Positions 32,500 through 45,121 are shown, numbered from the stretch's first letter. The stretch is DNA of 64,000 nt from Rhizobium sp. SEMIA4064 (GCF_003025035.1 NZ_PYJN01000018.1:1-64000), one strand, 5' to 3'. The notes: generated from the sequence alone by a model not told the origin. Translations and numbers: made by a program.

Positions 32500-33465
32500 T
32501 CATCTATCTGATGTCTCAGCCGCAAAGGCGCCTTGGGTGTTGGCCGCAACAACGGCCGCCGGCAAGGGTGTGCCGCGTTTGCGCTCACGCGCCAGCGTCA
32601 GCAGGCCGGAAAAGATGATGAGGACGATACCGAGCGCCATCGCTAGATCGATGCTGTCATTGAACAGCAGATAACCGAAACCGATCGCCCAAATCATTTG
32701 GCTGTATTGCGGCGGCGCGACGAGATTGGCGGGAGCCAACTGCGCCGCGCTCATCAGCAGAACGGTGCCAACAGCGCCGAGAAGGCCGTAGCTCGCGAGG
32801 AGTATCCATTGCCACGCCGCTGGCCACGTCATCTCCTGCAGCATCAGCAATCCACTGACGATGAGCGTGCCGAACAACACCGCACCATAAAGCGAGATGC
32901 GCTTCTCCTTCGAGCCGAGTGCGCGATTGATGATGATCGAGACGGCCCCGCTCAAGCCGCCGATCGCCGCGCAGAGATGGCCGATCGAAAGCTCGCGAAA
33001 GCCCGGCCGCAGCACGATGAGCACGCCGACAAAACCGAGGATGACCGCGGTCCAACGCTGCCAGCGCACATCCTCCTTGAGGAAGACGACAGAAAGAATA
33101 GTGACGAAGGACGGCAGGAGGAAGAGCAGCGCGAAAGCCTCTGCCATCGGCAGCTTGGTGAAAGCTATGATCGAACATATGGTGCCGATCGCGCCACAGG
33201 CGAAACGCAGCATCCACAACGGCCGGTTCGTCGTCTTGACGACATCCATCCAACCATCCCCGCGCCCCTTCAGGAATGGAATGGCCGCAAAGCCAAACAG
33301 CGAGCCGATGAAGGCCACTTCATAGGACGGCAGCGTCCCATGCAATAGCTTGATCGACGCGTCACTGAACGCATAAACGGCATAGGATGCGAATGCCACG
33401 AGGACGCCACGCAGCGTTGAATGGCCAGCGGCCATGGATTTGGAATCGGCTGTGATCGATGTCAT
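32500..33465 (-). CDS. DMT superfamily (EamA) transporter
   Basis: A 321-residue protein with ten membrane helices in two EamA repeats (residues about 12-140 and 160-290). Markers include YAVYAFSDASIKLLHG, FTKLPMAEAFALLFLLPSFV and LVAPPQYSQMIWAIGFGYLL. Probably a drug/metabolite exporter of unknown substrate. The start is the ATG at 33465; a TTG at 33483 and an ATG at 33435 are alternatives, and no strong ribosome site decides. Confidence 0.88.
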   Translation of the reverse strand: MTSITADSKSMAAGHSTLRGVLVAFASYAVYAFSDASIKLLHGTLPSYEVAFIGSLFGFAAIPFLKGRGDGWMDVVKTTNRPLWMLRFACGAIGTICSIIAFTKLPMAEAFALLFLLPSFVTILSVVFLKEDVRWQRWTAVILGFVGVLIVLRPGFRELSIGHLCAAIGGLSGAVSIIINRALGSKEKRISLYGAVLFGTLIVSGLLMLQEMTWPAAWQWILLASYGLLGAVGTVLLMSAAQLAPANLVAPPQYSQMIWAIGFGYLLFNDSIDLAMALGIVLIIFSGLLTLARERKRGTPLPAAVVAANTQGAFAAETSDR

Positions 33466-33596
33466 TAGAATTGTGCGATGCAAAGGGAGGACATTGAATC
33501 AGATAGATACAGTGAATTGTATGATGAAATTGGCCGAATTTCGATCGGGCATGGGAATAAACTATTGTTTCAAGCTGACGAGGCGAGTGTTGTCAT

Positions 33597-35267
33597 TCAA
33601 TTGCTGGGAACGCCCAGTTTCTCCAGCCGACTGACGGGGATGCGACCTTTGATGGCATAGGAGAAAGCGACAACTTTCAAGGCATCGTCATCAACCTGAC
33701 ATTTGAATTGGACCTGTTGCCATCCCTTGGGTGTTTGAACGGCAACGCCATCGCCATAGATGCCAGTATAGATGTACATATTAGGTGAGAGCGCAGAATT
33801 GATGAAATTGAGACCATAGGCATTCAAATCATGCCAGTACTGCTGCTTTTGCTCGTTGTTGCAAAGCATCCGCACACGGTCGCGCCGCGGGAGTTTTTTC
33901 CAGGCGTCCAACTCGTCCTTTGACATGCGCGCTATTTCCGTGCCGGAGTAGAAGCGCTTGGCCTGGATGACTTTGCCCTGTTGGCCGCCGGTTTTGTCCA
34001 CCGGCTTTTGTTGCGTCTGCGACGGATCGGATGTCGATGCCTGTTGTGTACCGTCCGCCGGCGACCGCTGCTGCGGTCGAGGTTGAGGCTCGGGAACGAA
34101 TGTGGTTCCAGCCGTTGGGTCGCTAGCGGCGCCGGAGATCGATTGATCCTGCGATTGTTGCTGTGGCTGTGCGCCGCCGGTCGTCGGAACGGCGACATCC
34201 GGGGCGACCTTGGGATCGGCCGCGGCCTGCTGTTGGGCATTCTGATCTACCTGCCCTTCGGCGGTCTTCGCTTGTCCCGCAATGGGATCAGACGCCGCTC
34301 CGTCTTTTTGATCCGCCTGCGTTCCTGCTTGATCCGTCGAAGGTTTATCCGGCTCCGCAACCTGGGTATCGGACGCCTGGTCCGTCGCCAGCTCCTGCGG
34401 CGTCGGCATTGACGCTGGATCACTGGAATTCGGATCGGTCGCAGATGTTGCAGCATCTGGCTTGGCGGCCTTCGCCTCCGCGTCGGTCTTTGCCGCCTCC
34501 TGTGCCTGTTGCTGCTGTGAAGCGGCATCGCTTGGGGACGGCGTCACATCTGTCTTCGGCTGCACGTTGGCCTCCGCCGCAGCTTGCGCGGCCGAAGCAT
34601 CCAGCGCCGGTTGATCAGCAGTTTGCTGTTGCGGCTGGGTGTTCGCGTCCCTGGTCGGCGGTGTCTGGTCCTGCTTCTGCGCCTCTGTTGCCGGATCGGA
34701 GTTGGGCGGCGTCTGGTCTTGCTGCCGCGCCTGCGTCTGGTCTTGCGGCTTCGCCTGATCATCAGCCGGTGTCGGCGACGGCGTATCACTCGGCTGCGGC
34801 TGCGCGTCAGCTTGCTGCGTGGCCGGTGACGGCTGATCGGCCTTTACATCGGCAGGCTTATCCGCCTGCGCCGGCTCTTGCGATTTGGCGTTCTGGTCTT
34901 GCGCATTCGGATCGGGAGCCTTCTCGGTCTTCGTCTTGCTCTCGTCGCTCAGCTTGTCGGCGGTCTGCTCGCCCTCTGTTTTATCGGCAGATGCTGCCTT
35001 TTCCTTCGAAGTATCCTTCTGATCAGGCCTGGGCGTCGGCGTCGGCACGCGGCCGGATCGCTGCTCCTGTGGCTTCGCAGCATTTTGTGCCTGCTCCTTG
35101 GGCTGCGGCACCATCTCGACATTGATGCTGTCTTCCGGCTGCGGTATCGGCATCGCCACCACCGGCAGCAAGAAAAGCGCCGCGAAAAACAGGATATGCA
35201 GCAGGATCGAAGGGATCAGTCCCCATCGACGCTCATCCGGCTTCCGCTGTTCGGCGACGCGCTCCAT
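33597..35267 (-). CDS. DUF930 domain protein with TonB-like layout and long low-complexity linker
   Basis: A 556-residue protein. Residues 18-40 (IPSILLHILFFAALFLLPVV) form one membrane helix with a short basic N-terminus. Residues about 50-430 are a low-complexity linker rich in Gln, Ala, Asp, Pro, Lys and Thr. The C-terminal 120 residues are the DUF930 domain (MSKDELDAWKKLPRRDRVRM, then QYWHDLNAYGLNFINSALSP), with Cys in RMLCNNE and FKCQVD. The layout of anchor, periplasm-spanning linker and small globular head resembles TonB or TolA. The function of DUF930 is unknown. Confidence 0.88.
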   Translation of the reverse strand: MERVAEQRKPDERRWGLIPSILLHILFFAALFLLPVVAMPIPQPEDSINVEMVPQPKEQAQNAAKPQEQRSGRVPTPTPRPDQKDTSKEKAASADKTEGEQTADKLSDESKTKTEKAPDPNAQDQNAKSQEPAQADKPADVKADQPSPATQQADAQPQPSDTPSPTPADDQAKPQDQTQARQQDQTPPNSDPATEAQKQDQTPPTRDANTQPQQQTADQPALDASAAQAAAEANVQPKTDVTPSPSDAASQQQQAQEAAKTDAEAKAAKPDAATSATDPNSSDPASMPTPQELATDQASDTQVAEPDKPSTDQAGTQADQKDGAASDPIAGQAKTAEGQVDQNAQQQAAADPKVAPDVAVPTTGGAQPQQQSQDQSISGAASDPTAGTTFVPEPQPRPQQRSPADGTQQASTSDPSQTQQKPVDKTGGQQGKVIQAKRFYSGTEIARMSKDELDAWKKLPRRDRVRMLCNNEQKQQYWHDLNAYGLNFINSALSPNMYIYTGIYGDGVAVQTPKGWQQVQFKCQVDDDALKVVAFSYAIKGRIPVSRLEKLGVPSN

Positions 35268-35634
35268 CGGTCAGCGGCCGCAAGGCTGACGACGCAGGGC
35301 AGACGGAGAAGCGCTCAACAATTTCATCCAAACCTTACCGAACAAACGACATCCCACGATGCCCAGATTCCCGACATATGGTGTTAAACATCAAGGCCAG
35401 AAAGAGGCAGCCGGAAAATTGCAGGCTGTCAGTCTGACCACAGCTCCGCAGTGCCCGGAAAACAAACCTGCGTGATCCCAGGCAAAGCCTCGAGGAAGCC
35501 CCCCGACAAGGTAACATACAACGTCGCACCTTTAGAAGAACGCGCCGGGAAACGGCGGTGCCGGCATCTCACAAAACGAAAAACCCGGCTCGCTTCCGCG
35601 AACCGGGTTCTGATCTCGTAACAGCGCAAATCCC
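35268..35634. other. Intergenic region between rpoD and the DUF930 gene
   Basis: 367 bp. It contains the rpoD terminator at its right end. The rest presumably holds the promoter of the DUF930 gene. I see no further gene or repeat. Confidence 0.5.
35576..35609 (-). terminator. Rho-independent terminator of rpoD
   Basis: On the minus strand AACCCGG pairs with CCGGGTT across a loop that can add CGC/GCG pairs, followed by TTTTTCGTTTTG. It begins about 26 bp past the rpoD stop. Confidence 0.85.
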
Positions 35635-37698
<2,064 letters not shown>

Positions 37699-38142
37699 CT
37701 CTATATCGTCGCTTTCCCTGACGCTTAAACTACACGCGGTGAATGACCGCTCTGGCCCGGCGCGCTTCGCGCCAGCCCCGAATCACCGACAAACACCTAA
37801 CGGAATGACCTTTAATGCCTGATTAACCACGATCGCCGGCTCCGAACAGCAAAGCTGGATTGCGTTTGGAATTCCGGCCATGGTATATGTGATCCGCCTG
37901 ACCCAGTTCACCGTTTTTCCGAGGACAAACGGTGATTCCTACAATTTTTGTTCTCGTCAAGCTTTTCCAGCAAAAAAGCCTGTTAAAATCGTGAAAAAGC
38001 CTTATCCACAGGCCCAACACGCCCAGAAACGATTGCTTCCCGTATTTAGGAAGTCCCCGTGCGATGACAAGGGCAGGTCTATGAAACCACCCGTATTTCC
38101 GCAGTTCGCGGCAATATTGATGCGATCGGGCCACAATTTTGC
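37699..38142. other. Intergenic region upstream of rpoD, with one DnaA box
   Basis: 444 bp between tdh and rpoD. It must carry the rpoD promoter. It has T/A-rich patches near 37,920-38,000 and one perfect DnaA-box 9-mer TTATCCACA at 38002-38010. A frame on the minus strand (to 38,146) starts at a TTG and has no coding character. Confidence 0.5.
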
Positions 38143-39180
38143 TCAAATCCAGTCCATCACCACCTTGCCGGAGTTACCGGAACGCATGGCTTCGAAGCCA
38201 TCGCGGAAATCATCGATTCCGATACGGTGGGTAATGACCGGCGAGACGTCGAGCCCGCCCTGAACGAAGGCGATCATCTTATACCAGGTCTCGAACATCT
38301 CGCGGCCGTAGATGCCTTTCAGATTGAGCATCTTGAAAATCACCTTGTTCCAGTCGATCTCGAAGCCGGCCGGCGCGATGCCAAGAATGGCGATCTTGCC
38401 GCCATTGTTCATCTTGTCGATCATGTCGCGGAAGGCGGGGGCTGCACCCGACATTTCCAGACCGACATCGAAACCTTCGGTCATGCCGATAGACTTCATC
38501 ACATCGGCAAGATTTTCTTTTGAAGCATCGACAACATGCTCGATACCGAGCTTGCGGGCGAGCGCCAGCCGGTTGGGATTGATATCGGTGATGACCACCT
38601 TGCGGGCGCCGGAACGCTTGGCGACCATGGCGCCCATGATGCCGATCGGCCCCGCGCCGGTGACCAGCACATCCTCGCCCACCAGATCGAAGGAAAGTGC
38701 AGTGTGTACCGCATTGCCGAAAGGATCGAAGATCGCCGCCACCTCATCCGGGATATCGTCGGGGATCGGCACCACGTTGCTTTCCGGAATGCAGACGAAT
38801 TCACCGAAGGAGCCCGGACGGTTGACGCCGACACCCTGCGTATTGCGGCAGAGATGCCCCCTGCCCGCCCGGCAGTTGCGGCACTTGCCGCAAACGATAT
38901 GTCCCTCGCCGGAAACGCGCTCGCCGACGTGATATTTCGTGACCGCCGAGCCGATCTCGGCAATTTCGCCACAGAATTCATGACCGACGACCATCGGCAC
39001 CGGAATGGTCTTCTGCGCCCATTGGTCCCAATTCCAAATATGCACATCCGTGCCGCAGATCGCCGATTTTTTGACCCGGATCAGCACATCATTCGGCCCA
39101 ACCTCGGGAACCGGAACATGCTCCATCCATAGCCCGACTTCCGGCTTCGATTTGACCAGCGCCTTCATCATGTTCGACAT
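38143..39180 (-). CDS. tdh: L-threonine 3-dehydrogenase
   Basis: A 345-residue zinc alcohol-dehydrogenase-type enzyme that oxidises threonine to 2-amino-3-ketobutyrate with NAD. The catalytic zinc site is [16 protein letters not shown] and [14 protein letters not shown]. The structural zinc site is the Cys cluster [15 protein letters not shown]. The Rossmann motif is [15 protein letters not shown]. The length matches E. coli Tdh. It follows kbl by 21 bp, and the two form the threonine-to-glycine pathway. Confidence 0.96.
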   Translation of the reverse strand: MSNMMKALVKSKPEVGLWMEHVPVPEVGPNDVLIRVKKSAICGTDVHIWNWDQWAQKTIPVPMVVGHEFCGEIAEIGSAVTKYHVGERVSGEGHIVCGKCRNCRAGRGHLCRNTQGVGVNRPGSFGEFVCIPESNVVPIPDDIPDEVAAIFDPFGNAVHTALSFDLVGEDVLVTGAGPIGIMGAMVAKRSGARKVVITDINPNRLALARKLGIEHVVDASKENLADVMKSIGMTEGFDVGLEMSGAAPAFRDMIDKMNNGGKIAILGIAPAGFEIDWNKVIFKMLNLKGIYGREMFETWYKMIAFVQGGLDVSPVITHRIGIDDFRDGFEAMRSGNSGKVVMDWI

Positions 39181-39201
39181 GAGCTGTCGTCTCCATCCGA
39201 T

Positions 39202-40389
39202 TCAAATGATTCCGAGTTCACGTCCCGCCTCAGCGAAAGCGGCAATCGCGCGCTCGACATCGGCTTTCGAATGCGCCGCCGACATCTGCGTGCGGATGCG
39301 CGCCTGGCCCTTCGGCACGACCGGGAAGGAGAAGCCGATGACGTAGACGCCCTTTTTCAGCATCAGCGCCGCCATCTCCTGCGCCAGCTTCGCATCGCCG
39401 AGCATGACGGGAATGATCGGGTGATCGGCGCCCGCCAAAGTGAAACCGAGCTTGGTCATTTCACTACGGAAAAACTCCGTATTACCACGGAGTCGGTCGC
39501 GCAGATCGCTGCCGTTTTGGATCAGCTCGAAGACCTTCAACGAGGCGGCCGCGATAACCGGAGCCAGGGTATTGGAGAAAAGATAGGGGCGCGAACGCTG
39601 GCGCAGCCAATCGACGATCTCAGCCTTGGCCGAAGTGTAGCCTCCCGATGCACCGCCGAGCGCCTTGCCAAGCGTACCGGTGATAATATCGACCCTGCCC
39701 TCGACACCGCAATGTTCCGGCGAGCCGCGACCGTGATCGCCGACAAAGCCGACGGCATGGCTGTCATCGACCATGACCATTGCGCCATATTTTTCGGCAA
39801 GATCGCAGACGCCCTCGAGATTGGCGATGATGCCATCCATGGAGAAAACGCCATCGGTAGCGATCAGCTTGAATCGGCTGCCCTCCGCCTTCTTCAGCTC
39901 CTCCTCCAAAGCCGCCATGTCATTGTTGGCGTAGCGAAAGCGTTTCGCCTTGGAGAGGCGCACGCCGTCGATGATCGAGGCGTGGTTCAGCGCGTCGGAG
40001 ATGATGGCGTCCTCCTCCGACAACAGCGTCTCGAACAGTCCGCCATTGGCATCGAAGCAGGAGGAATAGAGGATGGTATCCTCCATGCCCAAAAAGGCCG
40101 ATATCCTTGCCTCGAGCTGCTTATGCTCCTCCTGCGTCCCGCAGATGAAGCGCACCGAGGCCATGCCATAACCATAGCGATCAAGTGCCTTCTTCGCAGC
40201 CTCGGCCAGTTCCTCGTTGTCGGCGAGCCCGAGATAGTTGTTGGCACAGAAGTTCAGCACCCGCTCGCCGCCAGCCACGGCGATCTCGCCCGCCTGCTTG
40301 GATGTGATGATCCGCTCGGACTTATAGAGGCCTGCCTCCTTCAGACTGGCGATTTCGGATTGAAGATGGGAGATGAAGGCAGATGTCAT
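39202..40389 (-). CDS. kbl: 2-amino-3-ketobutyrate CoA ligase (glycine C-acetyltransferase)
   Basis: A 395-residue PLP enzyme from the ATG at 40389. It splits 2-amino-3-ketobutyrate with CoA into glycine and acetyl-CoA. Seen: [20 protein letters not shown], the Asp in [20 protein letters not shown] that holds the PLP nitrogen, and the PLP lysine in [18 protein letters not shown]. The family is alpha-oxoamine synthase. It precedes tdh in the same operon, the usual pairing. Confidence 0.96.
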   Translation of the reverse strand: MTSAFISHLQSEIASLKEAGLYKSERIITSKQAGEIAVAGGERVLNFCANNYLGLADNEELAEAAKKALDRYGYGMASVRFICGTQEEHKQLEARISAFLGMEDTILYSSCFDANGGLFETLLSEEDAIISDALNHASIIDGVRLSKAKRFRYANNDMAALEEELKKAEGSRFKLIATDGVFSMDGIIANLEGVCDLAEKYGAMVMVDDSHAVGFVGDHGRGSPEHCGVEGRVDIITGTLGKALGGASGGYTSAKAEIVDWLRQRSRPYLFSNTLAPVIAAASLKVFELIQNGSDLRDRLRGNTEFFRSEMTKLGFTLAGADHPIIPVMLGDAKLAQEMAALMLKKGVYVIGFSFPVVPKGQARIRTQMSAAHSKADVERAIAAFAEAGRELGII

Positions 40390-40528
40390 GATGAACGCGC
40401 TTTCTCGAAAAGAGATGGAACCATCTAACGACGACATCATCGAATTAGCACATCTGCACACACCATGTCGCGAGGAAGGCGTCAGCGCGACGGTCAAAAG
40501 TGTCGCTGGCTTGAATATCGCCGCCGTG

Positions 40529-40543
40529 ATATACAGATATACA
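40529..40543 (+). promoter_or_regulatory. Candidate operator of the VapBC locus
   Basis: A direct repeat ATATACA-G-ATATACA lies 15-29 bp upstream of the vapB start. The palindrome GATATATC follows at 40549-40556. Toxin-antitoxin operons are usually repressed by their own complex at such AT-rich repeats near the start codon. Confidence 0.5.
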
Positions 40544-40557
40544 TGGGAGATATATCG

Positions 40558-40803
40558 ATGGCACTTTATATTCGCGATGCGGAAGTAGACTCCTTAGCTA
40601 ACGAAATTCAGAAATTGACCAAGGCGCCCACGAAAACGGAGGCGGTTCGCCAAGCGCTGAAACATGAGCTTGCACGCGCAAGGAAGGAGCTTCCGCTGCG
40701 CGATCGACTGGCCCGCGCCAAAGCAATGGCCGATGCACTAGGCCCCAATGATCCAAATTTCGATATGAAAGCGTTCACTGATGAAATGTGGGGCGATGAC
40801 TGA
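40558..40803 (+). CDS. vapB: VapB-type antitoxin
   Basis: An 81-residue protein from the ATG at 40558 ([20 protein letters not shown]). The N-terminal ribbon-helix-helix-like segment with [20 protein letters not shown] is typical of the PSK/Rv0623 antitoxin family. The C-terminal [14 protein letters not shown] would wrap into the toxin active site. The stop overlaps the toxin start as TGATG. Confidence 0.88.
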   Translation: MALYIRDAEVDSLANEIQKLTKAPTKTEAVRQALKHELARARKELPLRDRLARAKAMADALGPNDPNFDMKAFTDEMWGDD

Positions 40804-41225
40804 TGTTTATCGACGCATCGGCAATTGTCGCAATACTTGGCGAGGAGCCAGGCTATGAGGAAATTGAAAAAAGCCTGGCGAAGGTCAACAGCGATTTCTA
40901 TGTATCGCCACTCGTGAAGTTCGAGGCAACCTTAGCCCTCGCCCGTCGTAAAACCCCGGTCCCCGGGCAAAAACCATCACCATCTCTCCTTCGACGGGCC
41001 GGACAAGCTATTGATACATTTATCGAGGATATCGGGGCGCAGGAGATCGAAATCTCATCGGACATTGGCAAAGCCGCACTGGAAGCAAGCGCTCGATATG
41101 GCAAGGCGGTAGGTCACAAAGCCGATCTCAATTTTGGCGATTGTTTCGCTTATGCTTGCGCCAAAGCCCTGAATGTGGGCTTGCTCTACAAGGGAAATGA
41201 TCTCGCTTTCACTGATATCGGGTAA
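40803..41225 (+). CDS. vapC: VapC-type PIN-domain toxin (ribonuclease)
   Basis: A 140-residue PIN domain. Acidic metal-binding residues: Asp4 in [12 protein letters not shown], Glu in KFEATLALAR, Asp in NFGDCFAYACAKAL and Asp in YKGNDLAFTDIG. All four PIN positions are present, so the toxin looks intact. VapC toxins cut tRNA or rRNA. Coupled to vapB and convergent with recQ, 17 bp away. Confidence 0.92.
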   Translation: MFIDASAIVAILGEEPGYEEIEKSLAKVNSDFYVSPLVKFEATLALARRKTPVPGQKPSPSLLRRAGQAIDTFIEDIGAQEIEISSDIGKAALEASARYGKAVGHKADLNFGDCFAYACAKALNVGLLYKGNDLAFTDIG

Positions 41226-41242
41226 AGGAAAGCCCCTGCCGC

Positions 41243-43123
41243 TCATCCCTCTTCGAACGCCCGGATAACCTTCAAGAACGCATCTCCGTAGCGTTCCAAC
41301 TTTGACTGCCCTACGCCCGAAATTTCCAGGAGGGCATCGCGGCTTGTCGGCCGCTCCGTAGCAAAGGCAATCAGTGTCGTATCCGGGAAAACGACGTAGG
41401 GCGGCACGCCGAGCGCCTTAGCGATCCTGGCGCGCTCGCTTCTCAACGCCTCGAACAGCGGCTGAGCCTCGCTCGACAGGCTTGACTGCCGCTTCTCGAT
41501 CCGCGCCGCCTTCTTGGCGCGACGCCCCGCCTCCGGCCTGTCCTTGCGGAAGAAAACCTGGCGCTCGTGCTTGAAGACCGCCCGCGCCTCCGGCTCGAGC
41601 TTCATCGCGCCGAAAGCGGCGTGATCGATGCTGACGAAGCCGCTTGCCAGCAATTGGCGGAAGACAGACTGCCAGGTGCGGGCGGGAATATCTTTGCCGG
41701 CCCCGAAAACCGGCATGTTCACATGACCGAAACGCTCGGTCTTCTCATTGACCGTCCCCATCAGCACATCGATGACATGGCCGGTGCCGAAGCGCTCGCC
41801 GGTGCGGTAGACCGCGGCGAGCGCCTTGATCGCCGCTTCCGTGCCATCCCAAGTCTCGACCGGTTTCAGGCAGGTGTCGCAATTGCCGCAGCCGCCGCCA
41901 TGCCCCTCGCCAAAATGCGCAAGGATCGCCTGTCGCCGGCAGCCGGCCGTCTCACAGATCGCAAGCAATGCGTTGAGCTTGGCACGCTCGACGCGTTTGA
42001 TCTCTTCCGCAGCATTGCCCTCATCGATCATCCGCCGCCGCTGGATGACGTCAGCCATGCCATAGGCCATCCAGACTTCGGACGGTAGGCCGTCGCGTCC
42101 CGCGCGCCCGGTCTCCTGATAATAGGCCTCGACGGAACCGGGCAGATCGAGATGGGCGACATAGCGGACATTCGGCTTGTCGATGCCCATGCCGAAGGCG
42201 ACCGTCGCCACCAGGCAAAGATCCTCTTCCTTCAAGAAGGCATCCTGATTGGCATCGCGCACCGACCGATCCGTGCCGGCATGATAGGCAAGCGCGCGAA
42301 CGCCCTGCCCGTTCAACCACTCCGCCGTATCCTCGACCTTGGCCCGCGACAGGCAATAGACAATGCCGCTATCGCCGCGATGACCATCGAGGAAACGCAG
42401 CAATTGCTGACGCGGCTGATCACGCTCGACGATCTCATAGGTGATATTCGGGCGATCGAAGCTGGTGGTGAACACCTTGGCGTTATCGAGCGCCAGCCTC
42501 TCGATGATATCGTCGCGCGTGTGCGGATCGGCCGTCGCCGTCAACGCGATGCGCGGCACATCGGGAAAGAGTTCCGCAAGCTTGCCGAGATCACGGTATT
42601 CCGGCCGGAAATCATGTCCCCATTGCGAGACGCAATGCGCCTCGTCGATCGCGAACAAGGCAATCTTCGCCTTGGCGATCATCTGGCTGAAGCCGTCGGT
42701 CAAGATGCGTTCGGGCGTGACATAGAGCAGATCGAGCCTGCCCCCGGAGATGGCGCGATAGACATCACTTGCCTCATCCCGCGATAAGGACGAGTTCAGC
42801 GCCGCCGCCCGGATGCCGAGCTGTTTCATCGCCTCGACCTGATCGCGCATCAGGGCGATCAATGGCGAAACGATGATGCCGAGGCCATCGCGGCACAACG
42901 CCGGAATCTGGAAACAAAGCGATTTGCCGGCGCCGGTCGGAAACAGCACGACCGCATCGCCACCGGAAACCACATGCTCGACCACCTGCTGCTGCTTGCC
43001 GCGAAAGGCGGAATAGCCATAGACCCGCTTGAGGATATCGAGCGGCGCCGCTCCCGAATTGTCTCTCCCGAACAGCGCATCATCGGCGGAAAACCGCGGC
43101 TCCTGTCGATCTGGCAGTGACAT
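41243..43123 (-). CDS. recQ: ATP-dependent DNA helicase RecQ
   Basis: A 626-residue 3'-to-5' helicase for recombination and repair. Walker A PTGAGKS is at residues 62-68 and DEAH at 160-163. A helicase C-terminal domain follows, with [20 protein letters not shown] and [16 protein letters not shown]. The zinc cluster is [10 protein letters not shown] plus CGNCDTC, and the HRDC domain ends with [20 protein letters not shown]. The ATG at 43123 lies six bases after the dnaG stop, so the two are cotranscribed. Confidence 0.97.
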   Translation of the reverse strand: MSLPDRQEPRFSADDALFGRDNSGAAPLDILKRVYGYSAFRGKQQQVVEHVVSGGDAVVLFPTGAGKSLCFQIPALCRDGLGIIVSPLIALMRDQVEAMKQLGIRAAALNSSLSRDEASDVYRAISGGRLDLLYVTPERILTDGFSQMIAKAKIALFAIDEAHCVSQWGHDFRPEYRDLGKLAELFPDVPRIALTATADPHTRDDIIERLALDNAKVFTTSFDRPNITYEIVERDQPRQQLLRFLDGHRGDSGIVYCLSRAKVEDTAEWLNGQGVRALAYHAGTDRSVRDANQDAFLKEEDLCLVATVAFGMGIDKPNVRYVAHLDLPGSVEAYYQETGRAGRDGLPSEVWMAYGMADVIQRRRMIDEGNAAEEIKRVERAKLNALLAICETAGCRRQAILAHFGEGHGGGCGNCDTCLKPVETWDGTEAAIKALAAVYRTGERFGTGHVIDVLMGTVNEKTERFGHVNMPVFGAGKDIPARTWQSVFRQLLASGFVSIDHAAFGAMKLEPEARAVFKHERQVFFRKDRPEAGRRAKKAARIEKRQSSLSSEAQPLFEALRSERARIAKALGVPPYVVFPDTTLIAFATERPTSRDALLEISGVGQSKLERYGDAFLKVIRAFEEG

Positions 43124-43129
43124 CTATCC

Positions 43130-45121
43130 CTATTTCCCCGCTGCCCCTTTGATGCGACCGGAAAGCACGCCAAAGCCATCAATGATCGCTTCCTGGTTTT
43201 CGAGGCGCAAAGCCTCGAGCTGCACTTCCTGCAAAGCGCGCATCAACTGCTCGATAAGGTCGCCGTCACCCTCTTCCGTTGCCTCGGCGATCGCGCTTTG
43301 CAGCTCGATCTTGTGCCAACGCAACGCCTTCGACCGCTTGTGAAGCGCAAGCGCCTGGCGATATCCCTCGCGCGCATCTTCCGTGGCGGCTTCCTCGGTC
43401 GCCGTCCAAAGCCGGGCATTGCGCACCTGCTGGTCGAGGCTCTTCAGCAATGCGGCAAAACCCTGCTCCTCCAACTGCTCGAGCAGCCGCTCGCGATTGA
43501 GCTGCGGGCCGGCCATGGCTGCTGCCGTGCCGAGCATGGCGGACCACAGACGCTGCAATTCGCGGCTTTCGTAATCGATCGCAGCGATCTCATCATATTC
43601 GTCCTGCAGCAACGCCGGATGATTGACGATGGTCAACGCCAACACGCTCTCGCGCAGCCCCGGTATGTCCTGATGACCCTTGATCATGCCTGAACGCGTC
43701 AAGCGATCCGACGCCGTTATATTGGCGACCTGCTGCCGATCACGGGTCGACCCGCCGCGGCCACCGAAATTGCGGCCATTGCCTTCGCGGGAAAAACCGC
43801 GCCCCTGCTGATTGCCGCCGCGCTGGAACTGCGGCTGGAACAGCCCGTTCAGCCGGTCGCGCATGTCCTGCTGATAATGCCGGCGGACATTCTCGTCCGA
43901 TATGACCGAAACCATCTGCTTCAGCCGCGCCTCAAGTTCGGCGCGCGCCTCCGGTGTGTCGAAGGTGCCACTGCCCGCTTCGCGACTCCAGATCATTTCC
44001 GCCAGCGGCTTTGCCTGCGCCATGACCTTGTCGAAAGGTGCGCGGCCATCGTGGCGGACGAGATCATCGGGATCCTTGCCGTCGGGCAGCAAGGCGAAGC
44101 GCACGGTACGGCCCGGCTTGATATGTGGCAGCGCCAGATCGGCGGCACGATTGGCGGCGCGAATGCCGGCGCCGTCGCCATCGAAGCAGAGCACCGGCTG
44201 GGGCGTCATCTTCCACAGGAGTTCGAGCTGGTTTTCCGTCAGCGCCGTGCCGAGCGGCGCAACCGCGTTCTCGACGCCAGCCTGATGCAGCGCGATGACG
44301 TCCATATAGCCTTCGACGGCGATGATCGTCCCTGCACCGTCGTTCCCCTGGGCGGCACGGCGCGCACGCGTGAAATTGTAAAGCACATTGCCCTTGTGAA
44401 AGAGTTCGGTCTCGTTGGAATTGAGATATTTGGCCGGCGCATCCGGCGACATGGCACGGCCGCCGAAGGCGATCACCTTTTCACGCGAAGACAGGATCGG
44501 GAACATGATACGATCACGGAAGCGGTCGTAGGAGACCGGCACATTCTCGTGCACGACAAGGCCGCAAGCTTCCATCTGCTCTTTCAAGACGCCTTTGCCG
44601 GCTAAAAACTCCTTGAGTGCATTGCGGCTGTCCGGCGAATAGCCGAGGCGGAAGGTCTCGATGGTGCGGCCGGTCAGGCCGCGATCGCGCAGATAGGCGC
44701 GCGCCCTTGCACCGTTTGCCGCCTGGAGCTGATCCTGAAAGAACTGCGTTGCCATTTCCATGACATCGAGCAGCGATGTGCGCTCCTTTTCGCGCTTTGC
44801 CTCCATGGGATCGGCGACCGGCATGGGAAGGCCCGCCATGTCGGCGATCTGCTGCACCGCTTCGGGGAAGCTGAGCCCCTCGATCTCGGTCAGAAAACGG
44901 AAATGATCGCCCGTGACGCCGCAACCGAAGCAGTGATAACGGCCCTTGCGGTCCTCGCAGTGGAAGCTCGGTGACTTTTCGCCATGGAACGGGCAGCAGG
45001 CCCAATAATCGCCGCGCGGCACATTGGTCTTGCGCCGATCCCAGGTCACACGTCGACCGATCACGTCCGAAATGGGAACGCGGTCGCGAATCTCATCGAG
45101 AAACGTATTGGAAAATCGCAT
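43130..45121 (-). CDS. dnaG: DNA primase DnaG
   Basis: A 663-residue protein. The CHC2 zinc finger has Cys43, His46, Cys64 and Cys67 (CPFHGEKSPSFHCED, then YHCFGCG). The TOPRIM core carries IIAVEGYMDVIALHQAGVEN and the acidic PVLCFDGDGAGIRAA. A helicase-binding C-terminus follows a Gly/Gln/Arg-rich linker near residues 425-465 (RGGNQQGRGFSREGNGRNF). It primes Okazaki fragments. It is the first gene of a dnaG-recQ unit here, with rpoD displaced further downstream. Confidence 0.97.
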   Translation of the reverse strand: MRFSNTFLDEIRDRVPISDVIGRRVTWDRRKTNVPRGDYWACCPFHGEKSPSFHCEDRKGRYHCFGCGVTGDHFRFLTEIEGLSFPEAVQQIADMAGLPMPVADPMEAKREKERTSLLDVMEMATQFFQDQLQAANGARARAYLRDRGLTGRTIETFRLGYSPDSRNALKEFLAGKGVLKEQMEACGLVVHENVPVSYDRFRDRIMFPILSSREKVIAFGGRAMSPDAPAKYLNSNETELFHKGNVLYNFTRARRAAQGNDGAGTIIAVEGYMDVIALHQAGVENAVAPLGTALTENQLELLWKMTPQPVLCFDGDGAGIRAANRAADLALPHIKPGRTVRFALLPDGKDPDDLVRHDGRAPFDKVMAQAKPLAEMIWSREAGSGTFDTPEARAELEARLKQMVSVISDENVRRHYQQDMRDRLNGLFQPQFQRGGNQQGRGFSREGNGRNFGGRGGSTRDRQQVANITASDRLTRSGMIKGHQDIPGLRESVLALTIVNHPALLQDEYDEIAAIDYESRELQRLWSAMLGTAAAMAGPQLNRERLLEQLEEQGFAALLKSLDQQVRNARLWTATEEAATEDAREGYRQALALHKRSKALRWHKIELQSAIAEATEEGDGDLIEQLMRALQEVQLEALRLENQEAIIDGFGVLSGRIKGAAGK

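Noticed and set aside
34163..35125. 320-codon plus-strand frame opposite the DUF930 gene
   Set aside because: It arises from the low-complexity linker read backwards, with Pro/Ser/Arg bias and no start signals.
37823..38146. Minus-strand frame between tdh and rpoD
   Set aside because: It starts at a TTG with no ribosome site, has no coding character, and fills the expected rpoD promoter region.
39271..40428. 385-codon plus-strand frame opposite kbl
   Set aside because: Antisense shadow of a well-conserved metabolic gene.
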